A stretch of 54,092 nucleotides of DNA from Alistipes sp. (lineage in GTDB: Bacteria > Bacteroidota > Bacteroidia > Bacteroidales > Rikenellaceae): NCBI GenBank assembly GCA_017410165.1, contig JAFQRH010000003.1, positions 1 through 54,092 on the forward strand, read 5' to 3'. Position numbers and translations under genes: made by a program. Under the pieces are notes generated by a model, which saw only the letters and a program-made list of their open reading frames with translations, made no database searches and was not told the DNA's origin. This document shows positions 26,084 to 33,705 of the stretch, piece after piece (position 1 is the first letter of the stretch; each line of letters opens with the position of its first letter).

Positions 26084-26233
26084 TTAGAGCTCAAAATCAC
26101 TGTCGATATAACCGGAACCCTGTCCGGCTTCACCGTAATCACCGTAGTTAGAACTTAAAGAAAAGCCCCTTTCAACCCTCAATTCCCGCACTTTAATTTC
26201 AGGAATCGAATACTTTTTCTCTCTCGTTTTCAT
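26084..26233 (-). CDS. Small acidic-tailed protein of the 49-50 residue family (copy 3)
   Basis: 49 residues: it starts MKTREKKYSIPEIKVRELRV, continues ERGFSLSSNYGDYG, and ends GSGYIDSDFEL. The Pro-Glu-Ile strand, the E-x-G-F-S core and the Asp/Gly-rich tail match the ORFs at 4308 and 7401, and the length is the same. It starts 43 nt after the stop of the LRR lipoprotein gene (26276) and ends 15 nt before the start of the 921-residue lipoprotein. There is no signal peptide or Cys. The function is unknown. Confidence 0.65.
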   Translation of the reverse strand: MKTREKKYSIPEIKVRELRVERGFSLSSNYGDYGEAGQGSGYIDSDFEL

Positions 26234-26275
26234 AGTATATGTAAATTATTGTGTTTTATATCTCTTGCGTGTTGG

Positions 26276-28987
26276 TTATTGTATTTCAACCCACTCCTTT
26301 GGCATAGCAGCGTAGTCGGAGAGACCGGTACAACCCTTAAAACACCCTTCGTGTGCAGTTCTGTTACTTGGCACACGCGGGAAGTCCTCGCCCTGCACGC
26401 GCTCGTAGAGGTGTACCTTCTCGCCACCAATAATCGTATATGGGCTCTCGCCGCTCAACGCCGTACAGTCCCTGAAACAGTTGCTCAAATTGCTGATGCG
26501 GCGCACCGTGTCGAACAATCCGGCAGGGATGCTCTTCAACGCCACGCAACCGCTGAAACAGCGCAGGAACGAGACACTCGTCGTGGTTGTTCCGATAGCC
26601 GAGAAGAGCGTCTCCGGAATTGCGGTAAGCGACACGCAGTCGGCAAATGTATATTCAAAATATTGAATCTTCTTGCAGCCGGCAAACAGCGTAGCCGGAA
26701 TCTCCGCAAGCGAGCTGCAACCCGAGAAGAGGTTCTGCACGTTGGTCACCTCTGCGCAAGCCGACAGAAGCGTTGCAGGAATGGTGGTGAGTGCCGTACA
26801 GCCCGTGAACGTATGTTGGAAGTTCGTCGCCTTGGTATTTGCCGCGAAGAGTCCCTCCGGCAGACTGCGCAGCGAGGTACAACCGGCAAACGCATAGGCG
26901 AAGTTGAGTTTCTTGGCCTCGCCAAGCGGCACGAACAGGTCGGCAGGGATGCTCTCCAACTTCGGACAGTTGTAGAAGAGTTGCTTCATCGAGGTTACGG
27001 ATGTGCTCTCCGGAAAGATTGAGCCCTCGACGCGACGCAACTCCGGCGAGTTCATAAACGCCGCCTCGAATGCCGTCGCAGGGACACCCTTACACGAAGC
27101 GAACAGACCTGCCGGAATGCTCTCTATGCCCGAGCCATCGAACAGACAGCAGAAGCCATCCGATGCCACATCGGTCACGTGGTCGAACAGGCGTGCAGGC
27201 ACTGTTTTAAGATTTTTGCAATCCGAGAACAGGTAGCCATAGTTTGCCAAATCGTAATCGCGCACCTCGTCGAACAGCCCCTCCGGAACCGACTCCAACG
27301 CCGTGTTGGCAAACATCGACTCGAAATCGTAAGCGGCACTCATCCCTGCCAACAGACCCGACGGAATGGTGCGTAGCGATGTACAATCGGAGAAGCAAAA
27401 GCGGAACGACTTTGCCGAGGTAAGACCCTCGAACAGACCCGCCTCCACATCGGCGAGCGAAGCGCAACCGTGGAATACCGAGCCGATGGTCTTAACCTTC
27501 GACAGGCCCTTGAAGATACCCCTCTTCGCGCTCTTGATACCCGTAGCGTAGTAGAAGAGTGCCTCCAAATTGGTAACCTCGGAGCAGTTCTCGAATATCG
27601 CCACCGGAATCTCGGTCAGCGACGTACAACCCGCAAACATATACTTGATATTGATTGCCGACGTGGCATTTTTCATCAGACGGGCAGGGATGGCCTTCAA
27701 ATTTACACAAGCGTAGCAAACTCCCTCGTAATTCTCCGCATTGCTATTTGCAGCAAACAAACCCTCCGGCAGCGCGGTGATAGCGGTTGCACCAAAGATG
27801 TACTCAAAACGCAACGCGTTCGGACAGTTGGCAAACAACCCCTCCGGCAGCGTGCGGAGATTTCCGTCGGCCACCGACTGCTCCAACTCGGCAGGATAAC
27901 TGCTCTTGTAGTTGCCGGCATTCATTGCCAACGCATCGTCGGTAATCTGGAAATCGGTACCCGTGCCGTAGAACGTGTAGTAAAACTCCTCGGCCTGCGG
28001 TGTATTCGCAAAGAGCGTCGCCGGAATCTCGCGAATCGAGGCAGTGTAGCGGAAGCAGTTGGCAAACTTCTTCGCCTCCGTAGCGTAACGGAACAACCCC
28101 TCCGGAATCGCCTTCAACGACTCACAACCCAAAAATGCCGCAACGAACGAGCCGACATTGGCAAACGAGCCGGCAAGGTCGTCCGGAATCGACTCCAAAT
28201 TGACACAACCCTTACACATATTCGCTGCATTCTTGTAGCCCATCTTACCCCACGAGTGGATACGTTTCAACTCCGAGCAGATGTGGCTGCCATCGCTAAA
28301 TTCGAGATTATGAATATCTTCGCCCTCAATGATTATTGTGTAGCGACCCGGACGAGCGTAGAAGTGGGCGGCTCGCGCCGACTCGAAACTATCGAGCGCG
28401 CTACCATCGCCCCAATCGACCTTCATCTTGCCACCATTGGCAGAGGTCAGAATCGGTGCAGCCACAATCTTCTGGTTGGCTGTCGTCGTCTCCACCTCGT
28501 AAATCAGCTCTTCGGTATCGGTACCGACCTGCCATACGCGAATCGACGCCTCGGCGATGTTATCCTCCACGCCGACTGCCACAGTAACGACGCCTTCGCG
28601 TTGCAGGCAATCGCCACTCGCGCTGACATTAACGACCAAGTCGTCGCCCACGCGCTCTGCCGTAAGCCAGCCCTCGCCCGTGGAGGTGATTTGCCACTCC
28701 CAAGCAGGGTCCACATCAACCACGATGCGCTCCGTCACACCATCGCAACCGGCAACCACAATACGGCTCGCAAACGAGATATATGCCGGCTCGGTTGGCA
28801 GCGCAGGGTCAGATGGGTCGGACGGGTCTGATGGATCAGATGGATCAGATGGATCGGATGGGTCGGACGGATTTACAATCTCGTCGCCACCCGTATCGCC
28901 ATCCCCGAGACCCGGGTCGATGTTATTCGGTTCGCACGCAATAGCCAATGCGGCAAACAACAATACAAGTAAATTTCGTAGCTTCAT
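26276..28987 (-). CDS. BspA-like leucine-rich-repeat lipoprotein with BACON domain
   Basis: 903 residues with a lipoprotein signal (AALAIAC, Cys18). A linker of seven Ser-Asp-Pro triplets lies at about 40-62, encoded by a 9-bp DNA repeat. A BACON-like domain follows (about 70-160, with PAWEWQITSTGEGWLTAERV), then a PKD-like bridge (about 165-240, MKVDWGDGSALDSF). From about 245 to 890 there are some two dozen repeats of the BspA type, for example F-x-GC-x-SL-x-x-IP-x-x-LF-x-x, built on 'TALESVPEGLF' units of 22-27 residues. BspA-like LRR proteins in this phylum bind host matrix proteins or other bacteria; the ligand here is unknown. It is the first gene of the minus-strand operon that continues with the small ORF at 26084. 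Confidence 0.85.
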   Translation of the reverse strand: MKLRNLLVLLFAALAIACEPNNIDPGLGDGDTGGDEIVNPSDPSDPSDPSDPSDPSDPSDPALPTEPAYISFASRIVVAGCDGVTERIVVDVDPAWEWQITSTGEGWLTAERVGDDLVVNVSASGDCLQREGVVTVAVGVEDNIAEASIRVWQVGTDTEELIYEVETTTANQKIVAAPILTSANGGKMKVDWGDGSALDSFESARAAHFYARPGRYTIIIEGEDIHNLEFSDGSHICSELKRIHSWGKMGYKNAANMCKGCVNLESIPDDLAGSFANVGSFVAAFLGCESLKAIPEGLFRYATEAKKFANCFRYTASIREIPATLFANTPQAEEFYYTFYGTGTDFQITDDALAMNAGNYKSSYPAELEQSVADGNLRTLPEGLFANCPNALRFEYIFGATAITALPEGLFAANSNAENYEGVCYACVNLKAIPARLMKNATSAINIKYMFAGCTSLTEIPVAIFENCSEVTNLEALFYYATGIKSAKRGIFKGLSKVKTIGSVFHGCASLADVEAGLFEGLTSAKSFRFCFSDCTSLRTIPSGLLAGMSAAYDFESMFANTALESVPEGLFDEVRDYDLANYGYLFSDCKNLKTVPARLFDHVTDVASDGFCCLFDGSGIESIPAGLFASCKGVPATAFEAAFMNSPELRRVEGSIFPESTSVTSMKQLFYNCPKLESIPADLFVPLGEAKKLNFAYAFAGCTSLRSLPEGLFAANTKATNFQHTFTGCTALTTIPATLLSACAEVTNVQNLFSGCSSLAEIPATLFAGCKKIQYFEYTFADCVSLTAIPETLFSAIGTTTTSVSFLRCFSGCVALKSIPAGLFDTVRRISNLSNCFRDCTALSGESPYTIIGGEKVHLYERVQGEDFPRVPSNRTAHEGCFKGCTGLSDYAAMPKEWVEIQ
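28806..28868. repeat. Seven 9-bp tandem repeats inside the LRR lipoprotein gene
   Basis: Units of the form gg-[ag]-tc-[agt]-ga-[tc] in tandem encode the (Ser-Asp-Pro)n linker just after the lipidated Cys. Nine-bp units keep the frame, so slippage would change linker length only. Confidence 0.85.
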
Positions 28988-29149
28988 AACGCTATCTCTA
29001 TTTTTCAGTTACACTCTCTTTCGCAACAAAAAAACGTCCAATAACACGCCGCTCGGCGGAGTGCATCAGGGGACATAAAATCTCGGAAAATTTTACTCTA
29101 ACGGCAAAGCAATCGCACGGAGTATCACTCTAACCTATTTTACACCTCG

Positions 29150-29183
29150 CAAAGATATGAAAATATTTTAATAATCAGTCAAT
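29150..29183 (-). promoter_or_regulatory. Promoter of the LRR lipoprotein operon
   Basis: On the minus strand TATCTTTG (29150-29157) matches the -7 consensus; attg (29180-29183) lies 22 nt upstream as an imperfect -33. The leader to the ATG at 28987 would be about 160 nt and contains no credible ORF. Confidence 0.45.
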
Positions 29184-29313
29184 TTGCATATACAATCACT
29201 ACAAAAACCTCTCTTTCACCCAAAATTGACCCACATTAGCTCTCTGCCCGCTGACGCTCAACGCATCCGCACCCTGTTCTGATGCGCTCTTTTTGCAGCG
29301 AATCAGGTCGCTG

Positions 29314-29345
29314 CTTGACAGATATGCAAACTTTTTGTATATTTG
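29314..29345 (+). promoter_or_regulatory. Promoter of the coiled-coil lipoprotein operon
   Basis: cttg (29314-29317), 20 nt, TATATTTG (29338-29345). It overlaps an upstream start codon at 29343 and so supports the ATG at 29400. The 412 nt between the divergent genes (28988-29399) hold this promoter and the minus-strand one, and nothing else I can see. Confidence 0.55.
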
Positions 29346-29399
29346 TTTCGCTTATTATGTCAATTACGCTCTCTCGGAGGAGACAAAAACAGAAACGAA

Positions 29400-30881
29400 A
29401 TGGGAAAAATATTGAGATACATCCTTCCGCTGCTCCTACTATTGGGCAGTTGCAACGGCGACCTCGACTCTCGGCTCGACCGATTGGAGAACGATAAGAT
29501 TGCAACTATCGAACAGCAGATGGAGGCGATGAGCGCATCGCAGAGTGAGTTGGAGGCGGCAATCACGCTCTTGCAGGGCTACTCGGCATCGCTGACAGCA
29601 ACGGCGAACGAACTTCGTCAGATGCTCAACGCCACCAACGAGAAAATCAAGACAATCGAGGCGAGTGCCGACCGCAACAATCAGGAAATTGTCAATCTCA
29701 TCAACGAACTCAACTCGCTGAAAACCACCACAAGCGAACGACTCTCGCAACTCTATGCCGCCATCACCAAAATCGACGAGACTCTCCTCTCGCTCGATGC
29801 TCGGCTGACAGAGTTAAAAGCAATGACCGAAACGGGCCTCGACCAGATGCGCGACTGGGCAACGGCGAGCTTCGCAACGCTGCGTCAATACAACTCGCTT
29901 CTATCGGAGGTGGCTCTTGTTCAGACGCTTGCCAGCACAACATCCAAGAGTTTCAAAGAGTTTGAGGCAAAAACCAACGAGCACCTTGCGACAATTGACA
30001 CGCAAATCGCCGAACTTAACGAGGCGATGTACTACGCGGTGATAATTCTTATGCGAGATGTCACGAATGCCTACACGCAGGCGATTGCCGAAGCCGAGCA
30101 ACGCATCACCGAAAGTTATACGGCAGCGATTGCCACAGCCGTCCAAAACGTGGAGGATGGGCTGAAAGAGTGGGTCGGCGAGCAGTTCGACAAATACTAC
30201 GACATCGCCCAGACCGAGGCCAAACTCACCGCCCTGCGCACAACGCTCACCGATGCCGACACCGCATTGCAGAGGGAGATTGATGCGCTCGCAACGTCGC
30301 TTACCAACGCCCGCACGGAACTCACCACAGCGTACGAGAGTGCAATCGCGCAGGCAATCAACGATAATAACGGTGTAATCGATGCCCGCATCGCCGAGGC
30401 AATTTCAGCAGCCGAGGCACTGACCGATGCCCGTTTAGACAGGGTCGAGAGCCGTCTTGATGCCATCGAGCAGCGCATTGCCGACCTCGAAGATGCCGTC
30501 ACAGCCCTCTTGGCACGCATTCAGTCGCTGACCTACATTCCGGCATACTCCGACGGTCGGGCTGTGGTCGATAGCGCGACAAAACTCGTCACGTTCGACT
30601 TCCACATTTCACCCGCTTCGTGTGTCGGCGCACTTGCCGAGGTCTGGGAGCAGACGCTCTCGGTCAATGCGGTATTCACATCGTCGCGTGCCGTGACGCT
30701 CATTCCGCTACACATCACCGATTTCGAGGCCGACGCGACGCAAGGCATCGTATCGGTAACGGTCGCGTGCGATGCGCTGGGCGAGCCGTTCTTTGCGGGC
30801 GAGGCGACAGCCAGCGCAGCAATGTTCCTCTCGGACGGCAACAACAGCGTAATTTCCGACTATATAGAGTTAGTGTTATAG
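29400..30881 (+). CDS. Coiled-coil lipoprotein
   Basis: 493 residues from the ATG at 29400; the reading from 29343 is ruled out by the promoter inside it. A lipoprotein signal (MGKILRYILPLLLLLGSC) is followed by about 360 residues of heptad-type, Ala/Glu/Thr-rich helix (DLDSRLDRLENDKIATIEQQ and similar stretches such as RLDRVESRLDAIEQRIADLE), then a C-terminal beta domain (about 375-493). The start resembles the coiled coil called 'PL29 lyase N-terminal' in Bacteroidales, but no lyase domain follows. The likely role is a rod that lifts the C-terminal domain off the outer membrane. It lies 11 nt before the next gene and is probably cotranscribed with it. Confidence 0.75.
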   Translation: MGKILRYILPLLLLLGSCNGDLDSRLDRLENDKIATIEQQMEAMSASQSELEAAITLLQGYSASLTATANELRQMLNATNEKIKTIEASADRNNQEIVNLINELNSLKTTTSERLSQLYAAITKIDETLLSLDARLTELKAMTETGLDQMRDWATASFATLRQYNSLLSEVALVQTLASTTSKSFKEFEAKTNEHLATIDTQIAELNEAMYYAVIILMRDVTNAYTQAIAEAEQRITESYTAAIATAVQNVEDGLKEWVGEQFDKYYDIAQTEAKLTALRTTLTDADTALQREIDALATSLTNARTELTTAYESAIAQAINDNNGVIDARIAEAISAAEALTDARLDRVESRLDAIEQRIADLEDAVTALLARIQSLTYIPAYSDGRAVVDSATKLVTFDFHISPASCVGALAEVWEQTLSVNAVFTSSRAVTLIPLHITDFEADATQGIVSVTVACDALGEPFFAGEATASAAMFLSDGNNSVISDYIELVL

Positions 30882-30892
30882 GGAAGATATAG

Positions 30893-32359
30893 ATGATAAA
30901 AAAGAGCATATACACACTATTAACCACCGCCGTTTTACTGATATGCGGTTGTTCGCCCGACGAGCCGACCGACGTTGTAATCAGCGAATTGCGCATCGAG
31001 CCGTCGAGCATCACGCTCACCGTTGGCGATACACGCACCCTCACACCACACACTACCCCATCGTACGACAATCTCCCCTTCGAGTGGGCATCACTCAACC
31101 CCGCCATAGCGAGCGTGGACGATGGCGGATGCGTCACAGCACACGCTGCAGGCAATACGCTCGTGCGTTGCTACTACGGCACGGAGTTCTCGGCGCAAAC
31201 CGTCGTAAAGGTTTTAGCCCCTCCCGCATCGGGTGGCGACTCCGAGGGCGGCACGGATAACAAAAAAATCACATTCGAGAGTCCGCTCTCGGCCGGTATG
31301 ATATTTTCCAGCCGACAGTTGGCCTACCCGGGAACAGTTATGCAGTGCTTCGACTTCTACGGCACGGGCGAGGATGACTACATATACTTCTCGCAGTGTG
31401 CCGGCGACAGCTCTACGGGCAACAAGTGGATGACCGTATTGAGCCGTGTCAAGCGAGGCAAATATGGCGATGCGACGCGCAGTGGCGAGGCGATGAAGTT
31501 GCGTTGGTTTGGCCACGGCACGGTAATCTGTGTCGAGCACACAGCCAATGGCGACGACTACGTATGGACCGACTCGAACGGCACACTTGTCAATGGTATG
31601 TACACCAACAACAACACCTTCGCACGCATCCTTTTCCAACCGAACACCACCTTCGACCACTACACGGGCGAGCAGTTCTACCTGAGCGAGTACACCGACT
31701 CGACGGGCAAGAGGTGGTCGGTTTACGGCGTGCAGGTAAATATCGACTTCGATGCGCGACGTATGATGCTCACCGCTTGCACGAGCGGCAAACGCCACCT
31801 GCTGGTCTATGATTTGGACAAGGTGCTCGCATTGAAGGAGGAGAACGTCACGCTGACCCGCACCTGGGGCGGAGAGAGCGGCACAGGCACTACACAGCAG
31901 AAGGGCGCGAAATCGACCGTCTCGGCTCGCAATCTCAACTCGCTCACACCAATCAGTTCGTTCCACATCTCGAACAACCAGACCACCGACCCGACATCGA
32001 GCAAGACGTGGTCGCGCAGTTATCAGGGGCACGCCATCCGTGGCGAGCGACTCTATTGGTACGAGGGCGATGTGCGCGAATCAAAGAGCGGCAGCGGCGT
32101 ATATGACAACTCGCGGGCGTACGTCGAGGTCTTCGACTATCAAGGCAATCGCCTTGCACCGCGCACAATGATTGTGGCGGCGTCCGACTTTGCGAATATG
32201 TCTTCGCTGCTGAATCTCAACGCCAACCATTACAGCGAAGCAGAGGGCATTCAGGTAAAGAGCGACGGCAGCATTTATTTAGGCATAACAACCCACATCG
32301 CCGGCAAAACCACCGGCAACCGCCTATCGACCATCTTGCGCTACGATGCGCAGGAGTAG
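30893..32359 (+). CDS. Lipoprotein with bacterial Ig-like domain and propeller-like C-terminal domain
   Basis: 488 residues with a lipoprotein signal (LLICGC, Cys19). A Big_2-type Ig-like domain spans about 28-105 (LRIEPSSITLTVGDTRTLTP, WASLNPAIASVDDGG). The rest (about 120-488) has repeated 'FYGTGEDDYIYFSQ', 'WFGHGTVICVEHTANGDDY' and 'LYWYEGD' stretches, like the strands of a beta-propeller. The layout reminds me of helveticin-J-like and phage receptor-binding propellers, but this is a weak resemblance. It follows the coiled-coil lipoprotein by 11 nt, so rod and head may work together at the surface. It ends before the terminator at 32412. Confidence 0.7.
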   Translation: MIKKSIYTLLTTAVLLICGCSPDEPTDVVISELRIEPSSITLTVGDTRTLTPHTTPSYDNLPFEWASLNPAIASVDDGGCVTAHAAGNTLVRCYYGTEFSAQTVVKVLAPPASGGDSEGGTDNKKITFESPLSAGMIFSSRQLAYPGTVMQCFDFYGTGEDDYIYFSQCAGDSSTGNKWMTVLSRVKRGKYGDATRSGEAMKLRWFGHGTVICVEHTANGDDYVWTDSNGTLVNGMYTNNNTFARILFQPNTTFDHYTGEQFYLSEYTDSTGKRWSVYGVQVNIDFDARRMMLTACTSGKRHLLVYDLDKVLALKEENVTLTRTWGGESGTGTTQQKGAKSTVSARNLNSLTPISSFHISNNQTTDPTSSKTWSRSYQGHAIRGERLYWYEGDVRESKSGSGVYDNSRAYVEVFDYQGNRLAPRTMIVAASDFANMSSLLNLNANHYSEAEGIQVKSDGSIYLGITTHIAGKTTGNRLSTILRYDAQE

Positions 32360-32411
32360 TCCGTAAACGTGGGCTTGGCAAGGTAGGAGCAGACATATTC
32401 CGCAAACAAAA

Positions 32412-32444
32412 CGAGCGAGGGGCTAAACACAAACCCCTCGCTCG
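32412..32444. terminator. Bidirectional terminator between convergent operons
   Basis: Perfect 11-bp stem cgagcgagggg / cccctcgctcg with an 11-nt loop. On the minus strand it is followed by ttttgtttg, a good T tract; on the plus strand only by ctatttc. It ends the long SusCD operon (last stop 32476) and the plus-strand pair (stop 32359). Confidence 0.8.
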
Positions 32445-32475
32445 CTATTTCAAGCCGAATACTACGCGCCATCCG

Positions 32476-32931
32476 CTACTCCAATTCGGGCAACGCCTCA
32501 ATGCGGCGATATACCGAGACATCCTCACGGTCGTCCTTCGCCGTCCAGCGCATCGTATCGGCCGTCATCTCCACAATGTAGCGATGCGCCCACTCCGCAT
32601 AGTCGTACTCGTCGGTGCCGTACGTTCCGCGAATCACCGCGCCAAGTTCGGCATCCGTCTCTATATAGTAGCGGCCCTGCTTAACCTCAACACCCATACT
32701 GCCCACGTTCTGATAGAGCGTATAGGTGCGCTCCGAGCGGACAAACTCGATATAGACGTACGACCCCTCCGCCAGCGTTGCTCCGCCATCGTACGAGTCG
32801 AGCATCCACACGCCCGCAATATTGTTCGGCGTAACATCTATCAGCACCTCCGGCTGCTCGCCCGGCTCATCGTTGCAAGCGACCAACATTGCCGCCACCG
32901 CAATCAAAACAAATTTCAGATGTTTCATCAT
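32476..32931 (-). CDS. Small lipocalin-like lipoprotein
   Basis: 151 residues with a lipoprotein signal (MMKHLKFVLIAVAAMLVAC). The mature part begins IAGVWMLDSYDGG and is a run of short beta strands (YVYIEFVRSERTYTLYQNVG, YIVEMTADTMRWTAKDD), as in the lipocalin-like or 'DUF' small lipoproteins of Bacteroidales. Function not known. It is the last gene of the nine-gene minus-strand operon, 15 nt after the DUF1573 gene, and is followed by the terminator at 32412. Confidence 0.7.
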   Translation of the reverse strand: MMKHLKFVLIAVAAMLVACNDEPGEQPEVLIDVTPNNIAGVWMLDSYDGGATLAEGSYVYIEFVRSERTYTLYQNVGSMGVEVKQGRYYIETDAELGAVIRGTYGTDEYDYAEWAHRYIVEMTADTMRWTAKDDREDVSVYRRIEALPELE

Positions 32932-32946
32932 ATATCTCTATGTTTT

Positions 32947-33705
32947 CTATTTCGTCTCTTTCGTTATACGTATCTCTCTCTGCGAAGGTGGTGCTACAAC
33001 CCCTTCGATAAACAATCGCACGTCGCTATCATCCGCACCATCGCACAGCGTCACAACCAAATCGCCCTCCTGCATCGGTTGCAACACCTCGGGCCGACAC
33101 TCAACCATAACGCTCCGCGACGAGAGGAGTGTATCCTTCACGATACGCAGAGGTGTCGTGCCACCATTCATACAGGCGATACGCTCGGTGCGCGTGCTGC
33201 CAAACGCGACACTTCGACGGCGCAACAACAACGCTCCGCAACTATGCCGATAGTCGCCCCTGTGGTCTGCCATCGGGCGCACCGTGCCTCGCACGTCAAT
33301 CACCGCAGTCGGCAACTCGTCCGAGCGGTCGGTATATATCATTGCGCGCTGCACAATCGCCCCGGGATGTCCCTTCGGATAGTAGGTGAGCGTAAGCGTT
33401 GCCCGCTCGGCTGCACCTATCACTCGCCTATCGCTCTGCACCGCCAAACAACGGCACGTGGTCGATATGCGCGTAATCACCATCGGTTGCTCGCCTCGGT
33501 TTGCTACGACCACCTGCGCCCTGCCCGTTGCACTCTCCTCGACAACGCCCAAATCTACCGTCGTACCCCCCTCGACCACCATCGGCGAGGCGACCACGCG
33601 AGGATTAGCCACGCTATCCAAACGCGAGCGCGGAATGAGTGTCATCTGTGCCGAGCCGAGTACCGACACCGCCACAAGAGCAATAAGCAGTAGCGCACGT
33701 CGCAT
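32947..33705 (-). CDS. DUF1573 domain protein
   Basis: 252 residues from the ATG at 33705, with a signal peptide (MRRALLLIALVAVSVLGSAQ). Two Ig/ASH-type beta-sandwich domains. The first has DLGVVEESATGRAQVVVANRGEQP followed (in pieces) by ITRISTTCRCLAV, the hallmark of DUF1573. The second (about 155-245) is VAFGSTRTERIACMNGGTTPL. The start codon shares one base with the stop of the protease gene (TAATG), so translation is coupled. DUF1573 proteins are common partners in Bacteroidetes envelope loci; their role is unknown. It probably works in the periplasm beside the protease. Confidence 0.85.
   Translation of the reverse strand: MRRALLLIALVAVSVLGSAQMTLIPRSRLDSVANPRVVASPMVVEGGTTVDLGVVEESATGRAQVVVANRGEQPMVITRISTTCRCLAVQSDRRVIGAAERATLTLTYYPKGHPGAIVQRAMIYTDRSDELPTAVIDVRGTVRPMADHRGDYRHSCGALLLRRRSVAFGSTRTERIACMNGGTTPLRIVKDTLLSSRSVMVECRPEVLQPMQEGDLVVTLCDGADDSDVRLFIEGVVAPPSQREIRITKETK

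Noticed and set aside
28988..29145. Short ORF (24 codons) in the leader of the LRR lipoprotein operon as a fourth small-family member
   Set aside because: It lacks the Pro-x-[IM] and E-x-G-[FY]-S core and has Cys-rich content unlike the others.
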